Below are positions 28,171 through 37,830 of a stretch of DNA of 64,000 nucleotides, piece after piece (position 1 is the first letter of the stretch; every line of letters begins with the position of its first letter). The stretch is from Alkalihalobacillus deserti (GTDB taxonomy: Bacteria; Bacillota; Bacilli; Bacillales; Bacillaceae_D): assembly GCF_020734105.1 (NCBI RefSeq), contig NZ_JAJAFR010000001.1, forward strand, positions 620,001-684,000. Direction: 5' to 3'. The translations under genes and the position numbers were made by a program. Under the pieces are notes generated by a model that searched no databases, was not told where the DNA came from, and worked only from the letters and a program-made list of their open reading frames with translations.

Positions 28171-28723
28171 AAGTATGAACCTTGCTTTTTACATGCTTAT
28201 TTTTCGTTTTCTTCATTGCCTTTGTGATGTATCCACCTTTGAAATTACGAGGTTCATAGGATACGATAAAGGCACTCGGTTCGTACGTACTAACAATTTT
28301 TATAAATTCACCTTCGCGGTCACGTCTAGCTGTACAATCAAGTCGATATCTCCGAGCTTGATTCATTCCTTCAACTTCTGCCGTTGATACACTGAAGCCT
28401 TCATCTCGCAAGTGATTCGTTAATTCTTCGTTTTTATTCAAGATATTCACTTCGATCGAAACAAAGCCAATAGCTAGCTTTTGTTCGATGATTTGACCAA
28501 TATATAAACCTATACCGAAACCTAACGCATAGGCAATCATGTTTAAATAATTCGATAAATCACTAAAAACAATTCCAAGTGTAATAACGTAGATGATTCC
28601 TTCGAGCATCCCGAGAGCAGCAGCCTTTTCTTTCATTCCCTTGACCATCGTAATTGTTCTCAATGTTAATACTGGAACAAATAACAGTTGGGCAATGAAA
28701 ATGATAAGTGCTTGAAGCATCAT
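28163..28723 (-). CDS. UPF0316 / DUF2179 membrane protein, YebE-like
   Basis: A 186-residue protein with three membrane helices in the first 85 residues ([48 protein letters not shown]). A cytoplasmic DUF2179-type domain follows ([36 protein letters not shown]). The length and order match the YebE/UPF0316 family. The C-terminus is Lys-rich ([14 protein letters not shown]). The function is unknown; the DUF2179 fold resembles ligand-binding domains found in other membrane proteins. It is monocistronic. Confidence 0.88.
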   Translation of the reverse strand: MMLQALIIFIAQLLFVPVLTLRTITMVKGMKEKAAALGMLEGIIYVITLGIVFSDLSNYLNMIAYALGFGIGLYIGQIIEQKLAIGFVSIEVNILNKNEELTNHLRDEGFSVSTAEVEGMNQARRYRLDCTARRDREGEFIKIVSTYEPSAFIVSYEPRNFKGGYITKAMKKTKNKHVKSKVHTSS

Positions 28724-29067
28724 ATCACCTTCACCCTAAAAAATTTTCAACTTATGTAGTGTAACAAGATTTTATTGCTGAAGCTAGTCATTTTTACGGA
28801 GCAGTGTGATTCTGACCTTGTAGGTTTATATTAAGGGAATGAGAAGAGGAAGGAAATTTCAAAGGTGTTTTGATTTTAAATTTAAATGCATGTAACTTCT
28901 TGATTGAATGTTGATTATGAGGTTTGCTATGATCGGTAACTTCAAGAAATGATTAGACCGTACATTCTATAATCAAGTTACTGTCAAAACCGTGAAGATA
29001 CAACTTTTTTGACAGTAACATTAGTATCATATTGATGTTTAAGGCGACAGAATTCTTATTTAGGCAA
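28724..29067. other. Intergenic stretch, nothing identified
   Basis: A+T-rich with no credible ORF. TTACTGTCAAAA and TTTTTTGACAGTAA form an inverted repeat near 28.98-29.02 kb that could terminate the MFS gene. Confidence 0.45.
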
Positions 29068-30273
29068 TTAACTTCTCTTTTTAAGGTTCATCGTTTCTCT
29101 TGATGCTTGCAAACGATTGATCAAGACATAGAAGGTTATGGTAATGATACATACAAAACCGGCAAGGTAGATAAATAGGTTTGAAAACCCTGTATAGGGG
29201 ACGACTATTCCTAAAACGAAAGCTCCTGCTGCGAGTCCTGTATCATACAATGTAAAGAACGTTGCCGTTGCATGGCCATTTCGATGTGCAGGCACAAATT
29301 GAATGGACAATGACAATAAAAAAGGTAACAAAGACCCGTACCCTATTCCGATTACTGCAGCAGAAATTAAAAATAGAAAAGCTGTTTCTGAAACACTCAG
29401 GATCATAAAGCCGATAGCGAACATAACTAAGCAAGGTAGAATAACAACTTTTGGTCCACTCTGGTCAAATAACCGACCTAAATATGGTCTGGTGGCAAGC
29501 ATAGTTATAGCAAATACAAGAAAGAAGTATCCAGATACCTTTTCTAGTCCAATTTCCAGCGCATAAACTGAAATATAGGATAGAATGCCAGCGTATGCAA
29601 ATGCGACTAGGCAGCTTATTAATGCGATAGGCATCGTCTTCAGTTCAAAAAAGTCATCAATTGACAGTTTTCTTTTTCTATAAGAGTTGGTTGGTGTTGC
29701 TGTATCCTTTAGCTTTACTAGGAAAGCACAGATTACACTGATTAGTACGAAAGCGCTGAGGATAAAAAACAATTGTTGAAACGAAATGGATTGGATGAGT
29801 GTAAGCCCTAAAAATGGTCCGACGACTACGGCTAGATTCATAAACATTGTAAAATAACCAAGCCCTTCTCCTTTCCGTTCATTGGGCACTATATCTGCAG
29901 CGATTGCTGATGTAGCTGTAGTCAAAATTCCAAAAGATAAACCATGAATAAAGCGCAAGATCATCATCGGTATGAATTGCTCTACCCAGATATACCCAAA
30001 TGACGTTGCTGCAAATGCTAAGGTACTAATTAAAAGTACTTTCCTTTTGCCAAATCGTTCTAGTAAATTTCCTGAAAATGGCCTCATAATAATGGCAGCT
30101 AAGAGCATGATTGTAACAACCAGGCCGCCCTGTGCTTCTGTTCCTTCCAAGTCGTAAATCACATAAATAGGCAAGGTAGTTAATAATGCGTAGAAGATAA
30201 TAAAGACAATTAAATTTACAAAAGCAATACTCAGGAAGTTCTTTGTCCAAATCGGTTTCTTATTTGTTTTCAT
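29068..30273 (-). CDS. Major facilitator superfamily efflux transporter
   Basis: A 401-residue protein with 12 predicted membrane helices. The MFS loop motif between helices 2 and 3 is present as RPFSGNLLERFGKRKVLL, and a related TRPYLGRLFDQSGPKVV occurs between helices 8 and 9. The motif-C-like segment FTMFMNLAVVVGPFLGLTL in helix 5 points to a drug-efflux-type antiporter. It overlaps the upstream MarR gene by 14 nt, so the two are translationally coupled. The substrate is likely a toxic small molecule that also releases the MarR repressor. Confidence 0.9.
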   Translation of the reverse strand: MKTNKKPIWTKNFLSIAFVNLIVFIIFYALLTTLPIYVIYDLEGTEAQGGLVVTIMLLAAIIMRPFSGNLLERFGKRKVLLISTLAFAATSFGYIWVEQFIPMMILRFIHGLSFGILTTATSAIAADIVPNERKGEGLGYFTMFMNLAVVVGPFLGLTLIQSISFQQLFFILSAFVLISVICAFLVKLKDTATPTNSYRKRKLSIDDFFELKTMPIALISCLVAFAYAGILSYISVYALEIGLEKVSGYFFLVFAITMLATRPYLGRLFDQSGPKVVILPCLVMFAIGFMILSVSETAFLFLISAAVIGIGYGSLLPFLLSLSIQFVPAHRNGHATATFFTLYDTGLAAGAFVLGIVVPYTGFSNLFIYLAGFVCIITITFYVLINRLQASRETMNLKKRS

Positions 30274-30691
30274 CTAGATCACTCCTTGTGGTCCCTAACC
30301 TCTCCAAGAGACGCTGGAGCTGTTGTTGTTCCTGTTCTGATAATTGACCGACGTATTGTTGGTCGAAGTATTCAATAGACTTTTTCACTAATGGGAATTT
30401 TTCCTTTGCCATTTCTGTTAATTCTACGGTTCGCTCGCGTTTATCTTTTCCTGATTTTCTAATAATCCAGCCACTTGATTCCATTCGAACAAGCGTCCTT
30501 GTCACTGTCGGTGCCTCGACTTTAAGGTATTGCGAAATACCAGTTTGGGTCATCGGTCCCTTTTGACTGAGGATGTAGAGAATGGTCCATTGAGACATGT
30601 ATAGGTCATATTCCTGCAACCGTTCATTTACTTCCTTTGATAATAGCCGTACTTTTTGATTTAAGGTATGCAGAAGATTACTCGTATCCAT
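30260..30691 (-). CDS. MarR family transcriptional repressor
   Basis: A 143-residue winged-helix protein. MarR features are LYMSQWTILYILSQKGPMTQTGISQYLKVEAPTVTRTLVRMESSGWIIR, with recognition helix and wing, the KDKRERTVELTE turn and a helical C-terminus for dimerisation. It is the first gene of an operon with an MFS efflux pump and has a 22-bp perfect palindrome 20 nt upstream of its start, so it very likely represses its own operon until an effector binds. Confidence 0.94.
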   Translation of the reverse strand: MDTSNLLHTLNQKVRLLSKEVNERLQEYDLYMSQWTILYILSQKGPMTQTGISQYLKVEAPTVTRTLVRMESSGWIIRKSGKDKRERTVELTEMAKEKFPLVKKSIEYFDQQYVGQLSEQEQQQLQRLLERLGTTRSDLDENK

Positions 30692-30710
30692 TGTATGATA
30701 TCCTCTCTAT

Positions 30711-30732
30711 ATTACTTACCTAGGTAAGTAAT
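30711..30732. promoter_or_regulatory. MarR operator palindrome
   Basis: ATTACTTACCTAGGTAAGTAAT is a perfect 22-bp palindrome immediately upstream of the marR-MFS start, the expected place for an autoregulatory site. Confidence 0.85.
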
Positions 30733-31005
30733 TATTGAACCAATTATACTAAGGTTAAAGCTTAAAGTAAACCCCTTAATGACCTAGATTAAGTTACTGA
30801 CCCCTAGTGCTTGCATTCGTGTTCTTTGGATAGAGGGTGCTGTTCCGTTAATCTCGAGGTTTTATATTAAAAGGTAATGATGAGTCAATTAACTTGATTA
30901 TTGACAGCGTTTATAGAAAGATTAGCTTAGGAATAAAAGTGTGTCTATTGTCGTTAATGAATTTAATTTTGTGCTAGATCAAGACAGGAAAGTGGAGGGA
31001 ATTTT

Positions 31006-32091
31006 GTGGAAATAGGTGTGAGCACGTTTGTAGAGGCAACGCCGGATGTTGAAACCGGTGAGGTGATCAGTCACGCACAACGAATACGTGAAGTGGTCGA
31101 GGAAATTGTACTAGCGGATCAGGTAGGGTTGGATGTCTTTGGCGTAGGTGAACACCATCGCGAAGATTTTGCGGCGTCTTCTCCTGCAGTTGTGCTGGCT
31201 GCGGCTGCATCGCGAACGAAACGGATACGATTAACAAGTGCGGTAACGGTGCTTTCTTCTGCCGATCCTGTGCGCGTGTTTCAGGATTTTGCTACGCTCG
31301 ATGCGATTTCGAACGGGCGAGCAGAGATTATGGCGGGTCGGGGTTCTTTTATTGAATCTTTTCCACTGTTTGGATATGACTTAAGAGACTACGATGAGTT
31401 GTTCAATGAGAAACTGGAGTTGTTGTTGAAAATACGTGATTCCGAGAAAGTGACCTGGAGAGGTGGGCATCGTCCGGCAATTGAAAATCTCGGGGTATAT
31501 CCACGCCCAGTTCAGAATCCTTTACCTGTTTGGATTGGCAGTGGTGGTAACTCCGAATCCGTCATCCGTGCAGGCCTCCTTGGATTGCCACTCGTTCTAG
31601 CGATTATTGGCGGCCGTCCACTGCAGTTTGAGCCGCTTGTGCAGCTCTATAAGAAAGCGGCAGCACAAGCAGGCCATGACATATCGAAGTTATCAGTTGC
31701 CTCACATTCGCACGGTTTTATTGCGGAGGATACAGAAGTGGCAGCTGACAAATTTTTTCCTTCGACCCAGCAAGTTATGAACAAATTAGGGCGAGAGCGT
31801 GGATGGGGACCCTATGACCGAACCAGCTTCGATGCTGCTCGCAGCTTAGAAGGAGCATTATATGTAGGCGATTCGAATACGGTTGCCAAGAAAATCATAC
31901 ACCTGCGTAAGAATGTCGGCATCACACGTTTTATGTTGCACGTACCGGTTGGTTCAATGCCTCATGATGATGTGATGAAAGCGATTGAACTGTTAGGAAA
32001 AGAAGTGGCACCAAAGGTTCGAGAAGAAACATTTAGATGGGAAGTTGAAAGTTTGGTCTTTTCTAATCCTTGTTATTTGGATGATTATTAA
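31006..32091 (+). CDS. LLM class flavin-dependent oxidoreductase, second type
   Basis: A 361-residue luciferase-like protein starting at GTG 31006 behind GGAGGG. Family motifs: VGLDVFGVGEHHREDFAAS, RIRLTSAVTVLSSADPVRVFQDFATLD, EIMAGRGSFIESFPLFGYDLRDYD and NPLPVWIGSGG. This belongs to the group of predicted flavin monooxygenases distinct from the MsnO8-like one at 22.3 kb. A flavin-reductase-like gene follows 142 nt downstream on the same strand and could supply reduced flavin. Local G+C is higher than in neighbours, which may hint at transfer. The substrate is unknown. Confidence 0.92.
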   Translation: MEIGVSTFVEATPDVETGEVISHAQRIREVVEEIVLADQVGLDVFGVGEHHREDFAASSPAVVLAAAASRTKRIRLTSAVTVLSSADPVRVFQDFATLDAISNGRAEIMAGRGSFIESFPLFGYDLRDYDELFNEKLELLLKIRDSEKVTWRGGHRPAIENLGVYPRPVQNPLPVWIGSGGNSESVIRAGLLGLPLVLAIIGGRPLQFEPLVQLYKKAAAQAGHDISKLSVASHSHGFIAEDTEVAADKFFPSTQQVMNKLGRERGWGPYDRTSFDAARSLEGALYVGDSNTVAKKIIHLRKNVGITRFMLHVPVGSMPHDDVMKAIELLGKEVAPKVREETFRWEVESLVFSNPCYLDDY

Positions 32092-32233
32092 CTTTTACCT
32101 GTAAACAATCTAAATGACAGAGCAATAGCTTTTGTCAACTTGTCAATAAAGGTGATAAACCTAAGCAACTCATTATTAGATCGTCATGTTTTGCGGTAAG
32201 ATAGAAGAAATCCCTTTTGGAGGTATTTAAAAG

Positions 32234-32767
32234 ATGGATACAAAATCAAAATTGGATCACGTTGAAGACGTTTACAATCAGCGTCTGCGAGGAGCGTTCT
32301 TTATATCGACTACAGATGGTAAGAGGACCCATTTTCATAATGGGTGTTGGGTGACTCAATGTTCGCATGAACCACCACAAATGCTCGTTTGTTTTCCTAA
32401 GGAGATGGAGGGGGCAGAGATTGTTACACGTGGCCGAAAATTTGCCCTTAGCATGGTAGCTGAGGACCAAGAGTCTTTGATAGATCGTTTTTTTTCTGGT
32501 GATCAGGATATTGCGTCAATGGGCGAAGAGGAATTCATATATATGAAAACTGGATGTCCAATCTTTAAAAATGCTCAAGCCTATTTTGATTGTGAGGTTG
32601 TCCAAATGATTGATAACCGCGATTTCCTAATCGTTATCGGTAATGTCTTAGCCGCTGAAATTCTTCATCCAGAAAAGCGGAGCCTTACCGTAAATCACTT
32701 AATGGAACGCGAAGGTGGTGTACCAGAGAATGCAATCGTTCCTTTAGTTGGGTTTGATCATAATTGA
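32234..32767 (+). CDS. Flavin reductase-like domain protein
   Basis: A 177-residue protein with a TTTGGAGG site. It has the split-barrel FMN-binding layout of the flavin-reductase-like family: a first strand with RGAFFISTTDGKRTHFHNGCWVTQCS, MLVCFPKEMEGAEIVTRGRKFALSMV, and CEVVQMIDNRDFLIVIGNVLAAE. It probably binds FMN and may reduce it with NAD(P)H for the preceding LLM monooxygenase, though the pairing is inferred only from adjacency. A conserved-looking YMKTGCPIF segment has one free cysteine. Confidence 0.85.
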   Translation: MDTKSKLDHVEDVYNQRLRGAFFISTTDGKRTHFHNGCWVTQCSHEPPQMLVCFPKEMEGAEIVTRGRKFALSMVAEDQESLIDRFFSGDQDIASMGEEEFIYMKTGCPIFKNAQAYFDCEVVQMIDNRDFLIVIGNVLAAEILHPEKRSLTVNHLMEREGGVPENAIVPLVGFDHN

Positions 32768-32790
32768 AATTTAGCTACGGGTATGGGTTG

Positions 32791-32822
32791 ATTTAATTTA
32801 ATTTAATTTAATTTAATTTAAT
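32791..32822. repeat. Pentanucleotide microsatellite (ATTTA)6
   Basis: Six perfect tandem copies of ATTTA plus two bases, 23 nt after the flavin-reductase stop and outside any gene. Confidence 0.95.
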
Positions 32823-32885
32823 ATGGAATAGTAGGCAGGTAGTTTAAAGTGTTTCACTTTTGAGGAATACTCATTAATATAAGAA

Positions 32886-32925
32886 AAATCACCCCTCTCT
32901 TACTAGAAGAGAGGGGTGATTTTCT
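32886..32925. terminator. Bidirectional terminator
   Basis: AAATCACCCCTCTCTT and AAGAGAGGGGTGATTT flank ACTAG. It sits between converging genes. Confidence 0.9.
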
Positions 32926-32988
32926 ATAGCTTGGACTATTATAAAACAGCCACTTATTCTAACGCTGCTCTATTAGTCTGTTTATTTA

Positions 32989-34031
32989 TTATTCAGGAAG
33001 TCGTAAAACGATCATTTTTGTTTCAGTCATATCTTCAATCGCAAAACGTGGACCCTCACGACCGATTCCGCTGTTTTTCACGCCACCATAAGGCCAGTGG
33101 TCAAGTCTGAAGTTGGATGTACCATTAATGACAACTCCGCCCATTTCAATGGCGTGAGCAAATTTATAAGCAACATCCATTTGATTCGTGAAAATTCCTG
33201 CTTGAAGGCCGAAATCTGAGTCATTTGTCGCATCAATTGCTTCTTCAATCGTGTCAAAAGGAATCACGTTAACAATTGGTCCGAATACTTCTTCACATAC
33301 AGCTTTACTGCTTTTGGTGAATTTAATAGAATAGTTGGTTCAACGGTTGCACCGTGCTGTTTACCACCTAAGATTAACTCCGCGCCGAGTTCAACAGCTT
33401 CGTTAACCCACTCTACGATACGGTCTACATTACGAGTATCAACTAGAGTACCAATATCCGTATCTAGAAGCAAAGGATCGCCAATTTTTAGTTTTGCAAC
33501 AGCTTCTTTTAATAGTGCAGTGAATTTCTCTACAACTGGCTTGTGAACATAAATTCGTTGTACAGAAATACAACTTTGCCCTGAATTACTGGAACCTGTT
33601 GCTGCGCACATGCTTGCAGCACGCTGTAAATCAGCATCTTCATGAACAACGGTTGCAGCATTTCCACCTAGCTCAAGTAGAACTTTTTTCATTCCAGCTA
33701 ATGAACAAATGTTTTCACTCGCAACAGTTCCACCAGTAAATGAGATTACATTGACACGATCATCTTTGACAATCTGTTGTCCTACTTCTCTTCTCCCGAT
33801 AACCAAATTGATCGCATTTTTTGGAAGTCCTGCCTCAAGTAGAAGTTTAACTAATTTAGTTGCAATCAATGTTGTTTGAGAAGCTGGTTTTAGAATTACG
33901 CTATTACCTGCAGCAAAAGCTGGTCCAACTTTATGACAAACAAGGTTAAGAGGTGCGTTAAATGGAGTAATGGCAGCTACCACTCCTATAGGTACGCGGA
34001 AGGTAGAGGCAATTGCTTTAGCACGTACAAT
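32989..34031 (-). pseudogene. Aldehyde dehydrogenase, truncated and frameshifted
   Basis: The minus strand encodes most of an NAD(P)-dependent aldehyde dehydrogenase: VPIGVVAAITPFNAPLNLVCHKVGPA, FTGGTVASENI, LELGGNAATVV, the catalytic-cysteine segment GQSCISVQR, and the C-terminal NDSDFGLQAGIFT, GTSNFRLDHWPYGGVKNSG. The N-terminal ~120-130 residues are missing (the frame closes above about 34031), and a frameshift near 33265-33310 separates the last 92 residues from the rest. It therefore cannot give a full enzyme. The ASSGNxxxFRxDH-like end suggests a glyceraldehyde- or lactaldehyde-type enzyme, but this is not certain. Confidence 0.88.
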
Positions 34032-34434
34032 AAATCAAAAAAGCTTACAACCTTTTTAACTAAATTGTCAAAATCTTTTGTTGATAAAAGGAAATAGTTG
34101 TATTGGCTTGATGATAAATTTTTAGTTGGAGGGAGCAGGAATCTTTTCTCAGATGCGACAAGGTTAACGCAAATTGGAGATGGGGAGAAGATTGTTGAAA
34201 GTAGAGATCGTCAAACTGTTTATAATTACAGGTACTTGATACATTTTAACTTTATAAATGTTAGAAAAGTAGAGTTAAATGAACTTTTATAGAGTTTTAC
34301 ACCTGATGAGATTAAGACGGAACGTCGTCTATTTATTGAATAAATAATTGATTGCTTTAGTAAAAAAAAGGAATTAAAATGAGCGTAGTAATACTGTCTA
34401 AAAGTGTTTAGGGTCATGACAATGTTTGATTGTA
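34032..34434. other. Intergenic stretch with scrambled remnants
   Basis: No intact gene. A frame ending FTPDEIKTERRLFIE with its stop near 34342 may be the end of a lost gene. Confidence 0.3.
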
Positions 34435-34466
34435 GGACCCTTGCCTTTGGTAAGGTCTTTTTTTTA
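34435..34466 (+). terminator. Hairpin upstream of the AI-2E permease gene
   Basis: GACCCTTGCC-TTT-GGTAAGGTC followed by eight T, only 30 nt before the GTG start. It could end upstream transcription or act as an attenuator. Confidence 0.6.
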
Positions 34467-34496
34467 AAACGATGGTGAATAGTGAGGTGGGAATAA

Positions 34497-35612
34497 GTGT
34501 CTGACAATAAGGTGTTTCAAGTAATTGTTCGAATTTTGATTGTAGCCATATTGCTAGTTCTTGGCTGGTATATCTTTTATTATGTTGTGTGGCTAACCTT
34601 TCCATTCTTAATTGCTGTAGCATTAGCGTTCTTAATTAATCCAGTCGTGAGTTTTTTTGAAAAAACAGCGAGATTTCCGAGAATCCTAGCCGTGTTTACG
34701 GGTATTTTATTTTTATTTGGATTAGTAGGTGGAGTGCTCACCTTAATCATTATAAAACTTATTGATGGATTCCAATACTTATCTCGACTTGTTCCAAACC
34801 AAATTGAACGGATTTCGATTCATATCCAGTCATATGTAAATGAACACTTTTTTCCCCTTTGGGTAAAAGGAATTGGGCTAATCGATCACTTAGATGAGAC
34901 ACAACAAAATGCAATTGAAAATAGTATTCAGCAGTTGGGCGGTCAGTTCGCCGCAATACTTGGAAATGCAGGTCAGGCCATCGCTAATAGTCTCTCGCAC
35001 TTTGTTGGTGCTTTACCGATCACACTAACGGTTTTTGTTTTTATTATTCTTGCTCTTTATTTTATAAGCAAGGATTGGAATCGACTCCAGGCAAACGTAA
35101 AAGATAAACTACCCCCTCATATTTTTGATCAGTTTGGTGATGTGTATCAAGATTTAAAATCAAAAGTTGTTGGATTCCTTACCGCACAGTTAATTTTAAT
35201 AAGCATGACAGCCATTTTAAATTTTATTGGGCTTCTCATTTTGAGAGTTGAGCAACCGTTAACAATCGCTCTCATTATTGGTGTTGTTGACTTATTGCCT
35301 TATCTTGGAACGGGTATAATTTTAATTCCATGGGCTGGTTATAGCTTGGTAACAGGCAATTTTTTTCTTGGATTTGGCTTATTAATCTTATATATTTTAA
35401 CGATTACACTAAGGCAATTGGCTGAACCAAAAGTACTTTCATCAAGCTTAGGTCTAAACCCATTAGCGACACTAATTTCTTTATTTGCTGGGCTACAATT
35501 ATTCGGCTTTATGGGACTGTTCATTGGTCCTGTCATCTTAGTTTTACTCCTGTCATTTTACCAAGCTAACGTATTTGAAGGAATATGGCGTTTTATAAAA
35601 GGAGAGTCCTAA
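34497..35612 (+). CDS. AI-2E family transporter (YdbI/PerM-like permease)
   Basis: A 371-residue protein starting at GTG with GAGGTGGG upstream. It has seven or eight membrane helices in two blocks with an amphipathic central region (residues 90-170). Family motifs include FLINPVVSFFEKTARFPRILAV near the N-terminus, and GVVDLLPYLGTGIILIPWAGY plus EPKVLSSSLGLNPLATLISLFAGLQLFGFMGLFIGPV in the C-terminal half. Relatives export various solutes (AI-2, Na+); the substrate cannot be deduced here. Monocistronic. Confidence 0.92.
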   Translation: MSDNKVFQVIVRILIVAILLVLGWYIFYYVVWLTFPFLIAVALAFLINPVVSFFEKTARFPRILAVFTGILFLFGLVGGVLTLIIIKLIDGFQYLSRLVPNQIERISIHIQSYVNEHFFPLWVKGIGLIDHLDETQQNAIENSIQQLGGQFAAILGNAGQAIANSLSHFVGALPITLTVFVFIILALYFISKDWNRLQANVKDKLPPHIFDQFGDVYQDLKSKVVGFLTAQLILISMTAILNFIGLLILRVEQPLTIALIIGVVDLLPYLGTGIILIPWAGYSLVTGNFFLGFGLLILYILTITLRQLAEPKVLSSSLGLNPLATLISLFAGLQLFGFMGLFIGPVILVLLLSFYQANVFEGIWRFIKGES

Positions 35613-36215
35613 AAAGAGGAGCTGAAAAAGGTAACGGGTTCGGAATAGAGGGAGAAACCTATAAGAAACATACCATTTAGAGACGGGATTCGCACCGGTT
35701 TTTGTCTCTTCTACTGTTATACCAAGTGTTTTGCAATATTAATAAGTGTAATAACAGCCATATTAACACCTGTTTTAGCAAGACCGCATAAATTTATGCG
35801 ATCTGTTAAATAAGTTATTGATTCATTTTTTTCACCCTCTCAACCGAACGGCTTATGAAAAAGGTTGACTTTTATCTTTTTCAGTGGTTTTCCTAAGAAA
35901 GTAATTATTGACAAATGTAGATGCAACCCTTACGATGAAAGTAATTAAATAGTATTCCTAAAGGGGAGTAGCTTTTACAACACAGTCGTCACTACAGAGT
36001 TCTTTGCTCTCGGCTTTGTTGGCAATCTAACATTGTTAGCAAGACCTTTACTGTTATGGTAAAGGTCTTTTATATTTTAAAAACCTTTGCCGGTCGCGGT
36101 AAAGGTTTTTTATTTTTTGAATTTCATGAATTTCTTCTGAGAATTGACTTTTGTGATAGTAATTTAGAATTTTATATGAAAATACGATAACGATAATGGA
36201 CAGGGAGGATTACTT
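35613..36215. other. Intergenic stretch with tandem hairpins
   Basis: No ORF. It contains two tandem terminator-like hairpins at about 36.04-36.11 kb, and an A+T-rich leader before the Spo0M-like gene. Confidence 0.5.
36041..36111 (+). terminator. Two tandem terminators
   Basis: AAGACCTTTAC...GTAAAGGTCTT (36041-36069) and AAAACCTTTGCC...GGTAAAGGTTTTT (36079-36110). The two share the ACCTTT(A/G)C core and look like a duplication. Confidence 0.7.
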
Positions 36216-36602
36216 TTGATATTGAGAAAGTACGCATCACTTATAGGAATAGGCTCTGCACAAATTGATCTTATATTGCCTAAGGAAACTTTTAAGCGCG
36301 GTGACGAGATTGTCGGTTACTTTTTAATAAAAGGTGGGATCGTTGAACAGCAAATCAAGCGGATTGACAGCAATTTAATTCGAATTGACCATATGAATAA
36401 TGAGGAAACGATTCTAAGTACTAAAACAATAACTGTAGCAAAACGAATTAATCAAGACATGGAAGAAAAATTATCATTTAATTTTAAGTTAGATGCTGAT
36501 ACCCCAGTTTCCACCCATAAAAATTCATATGGTTTTAGAACGAAGCTTACTTTTAATGAAGGGGTTGTCAGTACAGATTTGGATTATATAAAAATTATTT
36601 AA
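36216..36602 (+). CDS. Spo0M-like (arrestin-fold) protein, short form
   Basis: A 128-residue protein from TTG 36216 with a GGGAGG site upstream. It matches the N-terminal arrestin-like half of the sporulation-control protein Spo0M: IGIGSAQIDLILPKETFKRGDEIVGYFLIKGG, then an SFNFKLDADTPVSTHKNSYGFRTKL segment. Full Spo0M is about 250 residues, so this is a single-domain version or a shortened gene. Spo0M influences sporulation timing and cell shape in B. subtilis; here only relatedness is claimed. Confidence 0.82.
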   Translation: MILRKYASLIGIGSAQIDLILPKETFKRGDEIVGYFLIKGGIVEQQIKRIDSNLIRIDHMNNEETILSTKTITVAKRINQDMEEKLSFNFKLDADTPVSTHKNSYGFRTKLTFNEGVVSTDLDYIKII

Positions 36603-36869
36603 CAAAGCTGTAGAGTCTATAATGACATTGTTTTGTAATGGACAGTCGGGGAAGCTAAAATGATATTGTTACCGGTGCCGCCGTAGAACAGTCTAAAAAA
36701 ACATTTTCTTACTTAAAGGCATAGCAAAGCAATTATAGTTTTAGAATTTAATAAAGAGGGAATGACCATTGCTAGGCTATCTAAGTGTAAGGTTTTTGAA
36801 TAGCTGGTAGAAGTGGTTTCTCCAATAAAGAATTAATCAATAAGTACGATAAGAGAGAAAGGTTAATAG
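36603..36869. other. Intergenic stretch with a small remnant
   Basis: A 20-residue frame DIVTGAAVEQSKKTFSYLKA with its stop near 36723 looks like a protein C-terminus without its gene. Confidence 0.3.
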
Positions 36870-37700
36870 GTGGATCCCATGGATACAAAAGAACAATTAA
36901 TGAAGGAATTGAACCATATTCACAGTTGGGAATCAGGGCAAAAGGGACTGTGGTTTTGGGAAAAAATGGGGCGTCTGCCTTTCAAGTTACTTGATCGCTT
37001 TACACCGCAGTTTATTCATAATAAGATCGGTCAAGCTCTTAATGAAATCGGAAGTTATCTTCAAACAGGGGGGCGTTATTTATATAGCGAACAAGGTATG
37101 TTTAAACGTTTTACGGAAAAGACTGGAGAAAAGGAAGTAACTCTGGAATTTATTTCCAAGCTACCGATCGATCATATGGACGAAGTAAGCGATAAAATTA
37201 TTCATTCGAGAAAGAAAGTAGCTATGACTCAAGGAGCCACAACTGGAATTGGAGGCATATTCACTTTAACGATCGATATCCCAATCATCCTTGGAATTTC
37301 ATTGAAAACTCTTCAAGAAATCGCCCTGAGTTATGGCTATGATCCAAATGACAAAAAAGAGAGAATTTTCATTGTAAAATGTCTTCAGTTTTCTTCTTCA
37401 GATATTGTTGGCAAACAAGCAATTTTGACCGAACTTTCTGCTTATGATAATTTAAAGAATAATGATCAAACATTATCACAAGTTCAAGGGTGGAGAGAGG
37501 TAATGATGACGTACAGAGATAACTTAGGGTGGAAGAAGTTATTTCAGGTAATTCCCATTGCCGGAATGATTTTTGGTTCTTTGATCAATAAGTCTATGAT
37601 TAGTGATATTGGAGAAACAGGAAAGATGTTCTATAAAAAGCGACGAATTATGGAAAAGCTTTCACTTTTAGATAAACAGCCACTTGAAGAAGATAAATAG
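36870..37700 (+). CDS. EcsC family protein
   Basis: A 276-residue protein with the EcsC-family signature: AMTQGATTGIGGIFTLTIDIPIILGISLKTLQEIALSYGYDPND in the middle (an amphipathic, partly membrane-associated segment), then ERIFIVKCLQFSS and a C-terminal VIPIAGMIFGSLINKSMISDIGETGKMFYKKRRI. The founding member belongs to an ABC-transporter operon affecting secretion in B. subtilis, but this family is broad and often stands alone, as here. GTG 36870 or ATG 36879 may be the start. The function is unknown. Confidence 0.85.
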   Translation: MDPMDTKEQLMKELNHIHSWESGQKGLWFWEKMGRLPFKLLDRFTPQFIHNKIGQALNEIGSYLQTGGRYLYSEQGMFKRFTEKTGEKEVTLEFISKLPIDHMDEVSDKIIHSRKKVAMTQGATTGIGGIFTLTIDIPIILGISLKTLQEIALSYGYDPNDKKERIFIVKCLQFSSSDIVGKQAILTELSAYDNLKNNDQTLSQVQGWREVMMTYRDNLGWKKLFQVIPIAGMIFGSLINKSMISDIGETGKMFYKKRRIMEKLSLLDKQPLEEDK

Positions 37701-37830
37701 TAAAAAACATTGGAATTTTATGAATTTAAGATGCAAAGTATCGGCCATTGTATAGCTTATCCTGATTCGGTAATTTACGCTAGATTGTATATACTAATCT
37801 TATGATGGTTTTGAATAGGGGTGGATAAAC

